This document shows, piece by piece, positions 56,791 through 64,000 of a stretch of 64,000 nt of DNA; the stretch's first letter is position 1; every line of letters begins with the position of its first letter. The notes below the pieces were generated by a model. The model ran no database searches and was not told the origin of the DNA. It was given only the letters and a program-made list of their open reading frames with translations. The translations under genes were made by a program, and so were the position numbers. The stretch is from Prionace glauca (lineage: Eukaryota > Chordata > Chondrichthyes > Carcharhiniformes > Carcharhinidae), in contig CM075760.1 in NCBI GenBank assembly GCA_037974335.1, positions 2,458,859-2,522,858 on the forward strand. The letters run 5' to 3'.

Positions 56791-57559
56791 TAGTGAGCGC
56801 TGCTGGAAGCACTGAATGCGCTCTTCAGAAGCTGGAGTGGCGGATTCAGACTCTTACTTAGCAGGTCCAGATTGGCAAACGCGGTGGTAAAGGGGGAAAT
56901 GCTGATGAGTCTTGCCAGGGTGAAGAAATCTAGGCAAATAGAATGCCTTTAAGTCAAGTAGTGCTTTGCAATTGGCTGAGGTAATCTGTCATGTTTTGGA
57001 CTGACATAATAACATGGAATGAAATTGAATCTAAGCTAATTAGAATATCTTAAGTAGAAAAAGGTATAGTTATGTTGAAGTGTGGCTCAGTGCTTCAGAT
57101 CTTTGGAGAGGTCCTGTAGCGCTGTCTCTGAGCAATTCCACCATCCGAATGCTTCCCACAGCATAAGTTAATATTTTGTCTGTTTTGTCCAACTTTTGTG
57201 TTTTAAATAAATTTTAGTTACACCTTATGCAGAGAATTTGCCTTTGCAAGTTTAATTTTTTGAGTTTTCTTCAGATTTTTTAAGAAAATCTGGCCACCAT
57301 CAAAGAATCCCCCACTACACTTGTGAAACAGATAAACAAATAATTTAATGCATAATCAAAGTCAGTAGATCAATTAGAAATGCTCAGGAATGACAGATTT
57401 ATTTGTAAGGATTCAGGAATATGGAAGATATATCCAACATGTCGGATTGCCTGTCTCTGCTATAAAGGGAATAAAGAAGCACTACAGAATCTGGAAAAAA
57501 AAAGATTTGCAAGGGCAATACAATAACCGAGACATTGCAATTATTGGGAAAATTTAACA
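56791..57559. other. No recognised gene
   Basis: About 0.75 kb. A CTCAG-GTAAGT string on the minus strand at 56779-56789 looks like a splice donor but has no supporting exon evidence. Confidence 0.5.
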
Positions 57560-57800
57560 GTGTAGTGCTTGTTGAAGAGATCTATCTATTCATCGAGCAG
57601 TTGGAATTTTAAATTCATTACCACAATGGTGGACAAAATCCTTCCAAAAATTAAACTAGATGAGGGAAGAAGGATTAGAAGGATGAACTGGAGATGGTCG
57701 GAATGGAAGGACAGTCACATGAAATATAAACACCAGCAGAGACTATTTGAGCCAAATGGTCTATTTCTGGACTCCACGCAGTGGCTACAAGACCAGGTCA
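57560..57800 (+). mobile_element. LINE 3' end scrap
   Basis: GACTATTTGAGCCAAATGGT and CTATTTCTGGACTC resemble the terminal tail of CR1-like copies. The rest is decayed. Confidence 0.4.
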
Positions 57801-57814
57801 GGACCTAGGAATAC

Positions 57815-58366
57815 CACGGTGAGTAACTGAATTTGTGATTTCCCAAAGCCTATCCACCATCTACAAAGCACAAGTCAGGGATGAGAGTGAATATTCCCCA
57901 CTTGCCTGGATATGTGTAGCTCCAATAACAGTCAAGAAGCTTGACACCATCCAGGACAAAGCAGCACATCTACAAACATTCAATTCCTCCATCACGACGC
58001 TCAGTAGCAGCAGTGTGTACTATCTACAAGATGCACTGAAGCAATTCACCAAAGATTTTTGAACAACACCTTCCAAACCCACGACCACTTCCACCTAGAA
58101 GGACAAGGCAGCAGATAGATGGGAACACCAGCCCCTGCAATTTCCCTCCAAGCCACTCATCATCCTGACCTGGAAACATATCGCTGATCCTTCGCAGTCG
58201 CTGGGTCAAAATCCTGGAATTCTCTCCCTAATGTCATTGTGGGTCAACCTGCAGAACATGCACTGCAGCGATTCAAGGAGGCAGCTCACCACTGCCTTCT
58301 CAACTCGGGATGGGCAATAAATGCTGGCCAGCCAGCAATGCCCACGAATGAATAAAAAAAAAATTC
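57815..58366 (+). repeat. Interspersed repeat X, longest copy
   Basis: Landmarks are CCATCTACAAAGCACAAGTC, CATCCAGGACAAAGCAGC, GTGTGTACTATCTACAAGAT, CTGGGTCAAAATCCTGGAA and GATGGGCAATAAATGCTGGC, ending in a poly-A tail. Copies or pieces lie at 735 and 34140. The poly-A end and coding-like spacing suggest a LINE-derived retroelement, but I cannot name the family. Confidence 0.7.
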
Positions 58367-58471
58367 TCTGTAATTCAATGTAATCTCCTGCTAGTTCCTG
58401 ATCAGCATATTCCACACCCAGTACATGTACTGAGCATGCTCAGAGCCCACTCAGTGGGCCCCTGTGCAGGG

Positions 58472-58803
58472 CGGCATGGTAGCACAGTGGTTAGCACTGC
58501 TGCTTCACAGCTCCAGGGTCCTGGGTTCGATTCCCGGCTCGGGTCACTGCCTGTGTGGAGTTTGCACATTCTCCTCATGTCTGCGTGGGTTTTCTCCGGG
58601 TGCTCCGGTTTCCTCCCACAGTCCAAAGATGTGCGGGTTAGGTTCATTGGCTATGCTAAAATTGCCCCTTAGTGTCCTGGGATGTGTAGGTTAGAGGGAT
58701 TAGCAGGTAAATGTGTAGGGATATGGGGATAGGGTCTGGGTGGGATTGTGTTCGGTGCAGACTCGATGGGCCGAAGGGCCTGTTTCTGCACTGTAGGGTT
58801 CTA
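58472..58803 (+). mobile_element. tRNA-derived SINE, best-preserved copy
   Basis: It has A box TAGCACAGTGGTTAGCAC and B box GGGTTCGATTCC, then the body GTGTGGAGTTTGCACATTCT, GCTCCGGTTTCCTCCCACAG and AAATTGCCCCTTAGTGTCCT, and the tail GATGGGCCGAAGGGCCTGTT. It is about 330 bp. The promoter boxes look intact. Confidence 0.9.
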
Positions 58804-58984
58804 TGTACTATGTACTACAAAGCTATTAAGAATACCATTCCGGAACCCGGCTAATCATCACCTTCGAGGATAATTAAAGTCGGGAAACAAACACTGGCTG
58901 ACGATGCCAACATTGAAAGAACAAATGAAATAAAAATGTCTCTTTGTAGCCTCTGAAATAAGAAGTTCCAAAATTCCAGGATGT

Positions 58985-59216
58985 AAATTCACATTATTCT
59001 CTGATCCTAGAGAGGGGATTAAGAGTTATGGGGAGAGGGCGGGAATGTGGAACTGAGCCACGACAGATCAGCCATGATCTTATTGAATGGCGGGGCAGGC
59101 TCGAAGGGCTAGATGGCCTACTCCTGCTCCTATTTAAACAAAGAACAACACAGCACGGGAAACAGGCCCTTCGGCCCAACGAGCCCGCGCCAAAGTATTT
59201 CTTATGTTCTTATGTT
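58985..59216 (+). mobile_element. LINE family C 3' end with a short insert
   Basis: The family C tail (GAATGTGGAACTGAGCCACG, GATCAGCCATGATCTTATTG, GCCTACTCCTGCTCCTATTT) stops at 59135 and resumes at about 59200 with CTTATGTTCTTATG. Between them lies a minus-strand tail beginning AACAAAGAACAACACAGCAC. TATTT is found at both edges as a target duplication. Confidence 0.82.
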
Positions 59217-59334
59217 AAAAGGCAAGTTATCCAGATAAAGCAAATCCTGGCCTGGCCAGCCAAGAAACCCCAATTGTTATTATGAACATAGTTCAGTCCT
59301 GGATGTGATTAACAGCAGAATCAAATCTACGCAA

Positions 59335-60582
59335 TCACTTGTGAACTCGTTGGTGTCTCACAAGGTGGGATGCTTGAGTGAATTTTTCTCCACACTTGGA
59401 GCATGTGAAAGGTCTCTCCCCAGTGTGAACTCGATGATGTACAGTGAGGTTAGAAGAAGACCTGAATCTCTTTCCACAGGATGTACAGCTGAACGGCCTC
59501 TCCTCAGTGTGAATTCGCTGGTGACTAAGCAGATCAGAGGATCCCGCAAATCCTTTCCCACAATCAGGGCAGGTGAACGGTCTCTCTCCAGTGTGAACTC
59601 GTTGGTGCATCAGCAGGTTCGATGACTGACTGAATCTCTTTCCACATTCAGGGCACGTGAACGGTCTTTCCCCAGTGTGAATCCGCTGGTGTCTCAGCAG
59701 GTTGGATACCTGAGTGAATCCTTTCCCACACTCGGGGCAGATAAATGGCCTCTCACCAGTATGAACTCGAAGGTGTGCAGTGAAGTGAGATAACTCAGTG
59801 AACTTCTTCCCACACTCAGGGCAGATGAGCAGTTTCTCCCCAGTGTGAACTCGCTGGTGTGAACTAAGGTTGGAAGACGACCTGAACGTCTTTGCACAAA
59901 AGTTACAACTGAACGGCCTCTCCTCTGCGTGAAGTCTCTGATGCTTTAGCAGGTCAGAGGAAGCAATGAATCCCTTCCCACATACAGGGCAAATGAATGG
60001 CCTCTCTCCAGTATGTACCCACTGATGTATCAGCAGCTTAGATGACTGAGTGAATCCCTTCCCACATGTGGAGCAAGTGAATGGTTTGTCCCCAGCGTGA
60101 GCTCTCTGGTGTGTAAGAAGGTCAGATGACTGAGTGAATCCCTTCCCACACTCTGAGCAGGTGAATGGCCTCTCCCCAGTGTGCCCTCTCTGGTGTATTT
60201 GCAGATGGGATAACTGAGTAAATCTCTTTCCACAAATGGAACAGGTGAATGGCCTCTGCCCAGTGTGAACTCGCTGGTGTGTCTGCAGGTTTGATGACTG
60301 AGTAAATCCCTTCCCACACTCTGAGCAGGTGAATGGTTTCTCCCCAGTGTGAATGCGCCGGTGTGAAATGAGGCTGAATGACTTCCTGAATCTCTTTCCA
60401 CAGAAAGTACAGCTGAATGGCTTCTCCTCTGTGTGAGTCAATAGGTGTTTCTGGAGGTTGTATAAGCGTATTAATTCTTTCCCACACTCAGGGCAGGTGA
60501 ACGGCCTTTTGCCAGTATTACAGCGCCGGGAAGAATAATTCAATCCTTTCCCAAAGTCCTCACCTTTGCATAGTTTCTCCAT
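59335..60582 (-). CDS. C2H2 zinc-finger protein, 14 fingers
   Basis: An intact 415-codon frame encodes 14 tandem C2H2 fingers (residues about 28-414) of the form C-x2-C-G-K-x-F-x5-L-x2-H-x3-H, joined by TGEKP/TGERP-type linkers. It is probably a nuclear DNA-binding protein. Fingers 2, 8 and 13 share the FSCxxCxKxFRxSxxL form. Fingers 2, 8 and 13 are also preceded by EEKP/EERP linkers, which suggests array growth by block duplication. Finger 9 has KLLICPECGKKF. There is no KRAB, SCAN or BTB domain. The start MEKLCKGEDFGKGLN is typical of single-exon fish finger genes. The last finger ends HQRVHK, then TGA. Target sequence and function are unknown. Confidence 0.9.
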   Translation of the reverse strand: MEKLCKGEDFGKGLNYSSRRCNTGKRPFTCPECGKELIRLYNLQKHLLTHTEEKPFSCTFCGKRFRKSFSLISHRRIHTGEKPFTCSECGKGFTQSSNLQTHQRVHTGQRPFTCSICGKRFTQLSHLQIHQRGHTGERPFTCSECGKGFTQSSDLLTHQRAHAGDKPFTCSTCGKGFTQSSKLLIHQWVHTGERPFICPVCGKGFIASSDLLKHQRLHAEERPFSCNFCAKTFRSSSNLSSHQRVHTGEKLLICPECGKKFTELSHFTAHLRVHTGERPFICPECGKGFTQVSNLLRHQRIHTGERPFTCPECGKRFSQSSNLLMHQRVHTGERPFTCPDCGKGFAGSSDLLSHQRIHTEERPFSCTSCGKRFRSSSNLTVHHRVHTGERPFTCSKCGEKFTQASHLVRHQRVHK

Positions 60583-60944
60583 GATGATGATATCCCCGTG
60601 TCTCTCCAGATTAATCAGTTAAACTTATGTCTACACACACGTGTACAGTTTCTCCCCACTGTACATTGTGTGAATTTTTTTTCAGTCTGTGTAACTAGTC
60701 GAAGCTCTTTCCACAGTCAGTTCACTGGAACACTCTGACATAGGGGTGTGTGTGTGTCTGTCGAGGTGCTTTTCGAGTCACGCTGATGTTTCAAATCTTC
60801 TCCCAAACTCACAGCGGACAGGCATTTCTCCTTCCACATTCAAAGAAGACAAGAGCTAGATTGCGATGAATCGAATGCTTTTGTTAGATCTTGATGCAAA
60901 GTTTGGTTGAAGATTTTCATCTGCAAATTTTCCCTTCCAATATC
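60583..60944 (-). other. 5' untranslated part of the zinc-finger exon, with decayed fingers
   Basis: A CTTTTACAG acceptor precedes GATATTGGAAGGG at 60944, so the coding exon probably begins here. Within it the minus strand reads CEFGRRFE and later, in another frame, KLYTCV after a SGEKL linker, with in-frame stops. These look like dead zinc fingers turned into 5' UTR. Splicing is inferred from the motif only. Confidence 0.55.
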
Positions 60945-61659
60945 CTGTAAAAGTTTACAAAATTAATCACTGTCAGTACAAGATAGAAACTCAGAACAGA
61001 TAATTCTAGTTGGTATGCATTTTTTTTTACATGCAGTGCTGCAAATGTCTATCCCACATACATTCGTTCCTCTCTGTGCTTAAACACAAATAGTGTTGGA
61101 CAATATTTCCATACGTTTGCAACTAATTCTTACAACTAGAAATAACAAAACGTTATCTCCTATAATCTGGCCTTTGTAAACGTGAAGCCATCCAAATCTG
61201 CTGTCCATGTCTTAACTCAGAGCAAGTCCCATTCCCCTATCAGCCCTGTGCTCCCTGATGAACTTTGAATTCCAATCTTTATTTTAAAATCCTTGTTTTC
61301 AAATCCTTATATGGCCTCATAACTATCACTGAGGTCTTCGATAGTCATACAGCCCTCCTCAATATCTATACTACTTTAACTCTGACCTCTTGTACACTCT
61401 CTAACATAATTGGTCTACCATCAACTGTCATTCCTTCAGCTCCCTAAGCTACAAGCTCAGAAATTTGGCCAGTCACCTCTTGGAATCTCAGCCTCACTTT
61501 CCCCTTTTGCCACACCTCACAAAGCCTAAATTTTACAAACTTTTTGGCCACCTGCTCTAAAATCTCATGTTATTGAATGTCACAGTTGGTGTTGTAATTT
61601 TCCTGTGAAGTTTATGGAGTGATTGATGTTAAGTTGTTGCTGTTTCTGGCTGCAACCCC
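60945..61659. other. No recognised feature
   Basis: About 0.7 kb upstream of the zinc-finger exon; probably intron. Nothing else was supported. Confidence 0.5.
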
Positions 61660-62081
61660 AGCTTCCTGTTTTACAACAGCCTATTGATTTTTTAAGGTGA
61701 GAGGGGAGGGAAATAAATGTGTCCAGAGAGGCTTTTCTTTCCACACAGAGGTGGTGAGTATCTGGAACAAGCTGCCAGAGGTAGTAATAGAGAAAGGGAC
61801 AATTTTGTCCTTTAAAAAGCATTTAGATAGTTCATAGAATGATAGAACCCAGTGCAGAAAGAGGCCCTTCGGCCCATCACGTCTGCACCAACCACAATCC
61901 CACCCAGGCCCGACCCCCATATCCCTACATATTTTACCTACTAATCCCTCTAACCCAAGCATCTTAGGGCACTAAGGGGCAATTTTAGCATGGCCAATCA
62001 CATCTTTGGACTGTGGAAGGAAACCAGAGCACCCATAGGAAATCCATGCACTCATAGGAAACCATGAGTATAGAGGGATAT
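61660..62081 (+). mobile_element. LINE 3' end (family H) interrupted by a SINE
   Basis: The family H sequence (GTGAGTATCTGGAACAAGCT, TTTAAAAAGCATTTAGATAG) stops at 61828 and resumes at about 62066 with AGTATAGAGGGATAT. The gap is a minus-strand SINE. Confidence 0.7.
61829..62065 (-). mobile_element. tRNA-derived SINE, tail half
   Basis: The minus-strand match to the 58.5 kb SINE runs from the tail (GGGCCGAAGGGCC region at 61863-61875) to the CCACAGTCCAAAGATG region near 62005-62020. The tRNA-like head is missing or scrambled. Confidence 0.75.
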
Positions 62082-62082
62082 A

Positions 62083-64000
62083 AGAACATAAGAACATAAG
62101 AAATAGGAGCAGGAGTAGGCCATCTGGCCCTTCGAGCCTGCCCCGCCATTCAATAAGATCATGGCTGATCTGTCGTGACTCAGCTCCACCTTCCTGCCCT
62201 CTCCCCATAACCCTTAATCCCTTCTCTTATCAAAAACCCATCAACCCGTTTCTTAAAAATATTTAGCGAGGCAGCCTCCACCACTTCAACGGGCAGAGAA
62301 TTCCAGAGATTCACCACCCTTTGAGTGAAGAAGTTCCTCCTCAACTCTGTTCTAAACCGCCCCCCCCTTTATCTTGAGGCTGTGCCCCCTCGTCCTACTG
62401 TCTTTTTTGAGCAGGAAGAGTCTCTCCACCTCTATCCTATCCATCCCATTCATCATCTTATACGTCTCAATGAGATCTCCCCTCATTCTTCTAAACTCTA
62501 ACGAGTACAAGCCTAGTTTATTCAGCCTCTCCTCATAGCTCAATCCCCTCAACTCCGGTATCAGCCGAGTAAACCTCCTCTGCACTCCCTCCAGGGCCAA
62601 AATATCCTTGCGCAGGTGCGGCGCCCAAAACTGCACACAGTACTCCAGCTGCGGCCTCACCAATGCCCTATACAGCTGCAGCAAGACCTCCCTACTTTTA
62701 TATTCAATCCCCCTCGCTATGAAGGCCAGCATCCCATTCGCCTTCCTGACCACCTGCTGCACCTGCAAGCTGGGTTTTTGCGACTCATGCACAAGGACCC
62801 CGAGGTCCCTCTGCACCGTCGCCTGCTGCAGTTTTTCGCCCCGTAAGTAATAGTCCTTCCTACCATTCCTCCTACCAAAGTGGACCACCTCACACTTGCC
62901 AACATTAAATTCCATTTGCCATTTCCTGGCCCATTCGCCCAGCCTATCTAGATCCTTCTGCAGACTCTCCACACCCTCCGCACAATTTGCCTTTCCCCCA
63001 ATCTTGGTGTCATCAGCAAATTTCGACACCCTGCACTCGGTTCCCTCCTCCAGATCATCTATATAAATGGTAAATAGCTGAGGCCCCAGCACCGATCCCT
63101 GGGGGCACCCCACTAGTCACCAACCGCCAATCCGAATAGCATCCATTGACCCCCACTCTCTGCTTCCTATTTGACAACCAATCCTCTATCCACGCTAACA
63201 CCCTACCCCCAACTCCATGTCCCCTGACCTTCTGCAATAACCTCTTGTGAGGTACCTTGTCAAATGCCTTCTGAAAATCCAGAAAGACCACATCCACCGG
63301 CTCTCCTCTATCCACTGTCCTAGACACATCCTCATAGAACTCCAGTAAATTTGTCAGACACGACTTCCCTTTAATGAAACCGTGTTGCGTCCGCCCTATC
63401 AAGCAATTCCCCTCAAGATGCCTCGCTATTTCCTCCTTAATGACGGTTTCTAACATTTTACCTACCACAGACGTTAAACTAACCGGCCTATAATTCCCCG
63501 CCTTTTGCCTGGCACCCTTCTTAAACAACGGCATAACATTAGCCGTTTTCCAATCTTCTGGCACTTCCCCGGAATCCAGCGACGTCTGGAAAAAAACCAC
63601 CAAGGCATCCACTATCACCTCCGCCATTTCTTTCAGAACCCTCGGATGCATTCCATCCGGTCCTGGGGACTTGTCCACAATCAGCCCGTCCAGTCTGTCG
63701 AGCACCACCTCTCTAGTAACAGTAATGTCATTAAGACCCTCCATTCCTACCACCTTTCCATCGCTAACACCCGGCAAATTATTCACGTCCTCCTCCGTGA
63801 AGACAGAAACAAAAAAGTTATTCAAGACCTTAGCCATATCCCCATCCCCTACCACTAGCTCCCCTTTCTCATCCTCTAAAGGACCAACGTTTACCCTAGC
63901 CAGCCTCTTCCTTTTTATATATTTATAAAAACTCTTGCTATCCTTTTTTATATTAAGTGCTAGCCCAGCCTCATAGCTTCTCCTACCCTCCTTTATCAAT
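62083..64000 (-). mobile_element. CR1-like LINE (family C), running off the window
   Basis: The tail of CATAAGAA repeats is at 62083. Two frames (63999-63055 and 63113-62352) cover the linker, reverse transcriptase and C-terminal region: [82 protein letters not shown] and [19 protein letters not shown] single frameshift at the GVPQG motif separates them. It is nearly the same as the copy at 50-53 kb. The 5' end lies beyond 64000. Confidence 0.88.

Noticed and set aside
1-64000. CRISPR arrays, rRNA genes, bacterial-type operons, LTR retrovirus-like elements
   Set aside because: None was seen. The repeats are LINE, SINE, Penelope-like or simple tandem types, and the coding signals are vertebrate exons.

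Overview
The window comes from a shark genome. The evidence is an immunoglobulin new antigen receptor (IgNAR) heavy-chain locus on the minus strand, a class known from cartilaginous fish. Around it is a dense, nested set of CR1-like LINEs, tRNA-derived SINEs and Penelope-like fragments typical of elasmobranch DNA. There is no sign of prokaryotic DNA, and no LTR retrovirus-like element was recognised. IgNAR locus (18.3 kb down to 5.9 kb, minus strand): an octamer and TATA promoter lead into a split signal-peptide exon and an intact VNAR exon. Three D segments, one J segment and three constant-domain exons (C1, C2, C3) follow. Every splice junction read is phase 1. The recombination signals form a legal 12/23 chain: V with a 22-bp (23-type) spacer, D1 12/23, D2 12/23, D3 12/12 and J 23. 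D1 and D2 lie in a tandem duplication of about 460 bp that also carries a relic of the V 3' end. The 8-kb J-C1 intron holds a Penelope-like fragment and a LINE nested in another LINE. C4, C5 and the tail exons are not visible in the 5.9 kb after C3, which is mostly repeats. Region 19-43.5 kb is gene-poor and mostly fossil LINEs. It includes an old LINE of about 3.8 kb interrupted by another LINE and a SINE, a Penelope-like GIY-YIG nuclease fragment, and a LINE inserted in a Penelope-type repeat. At 43.6-44.5 kb lies a broken rhodopsin-class GPCR resembling the GPR139 group. From 44.7 to 47 kb a LINE with a long open reverse-transcriptase frame sits inside a related LINE. Region 47-53.2 kb holds four tRNA-derived SINEs and a near-complete LINE with endonuclease and reverse-transcriptase domains. 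Region 53.4-56.3 kb is a minisatellite of about 40-bp units split by a LINE, followed by a pyrimidine-rich tract. At 59.3-60.9 kb (minus) is an intact 14-finger C2H2 zinc-finger gene whose apparent 5' UTR contains decayed finger sequence. The window ends inside another copy of the endonuclease-bearing LINE family. Repeat families are named A-I, P and X here for cross-reference only.
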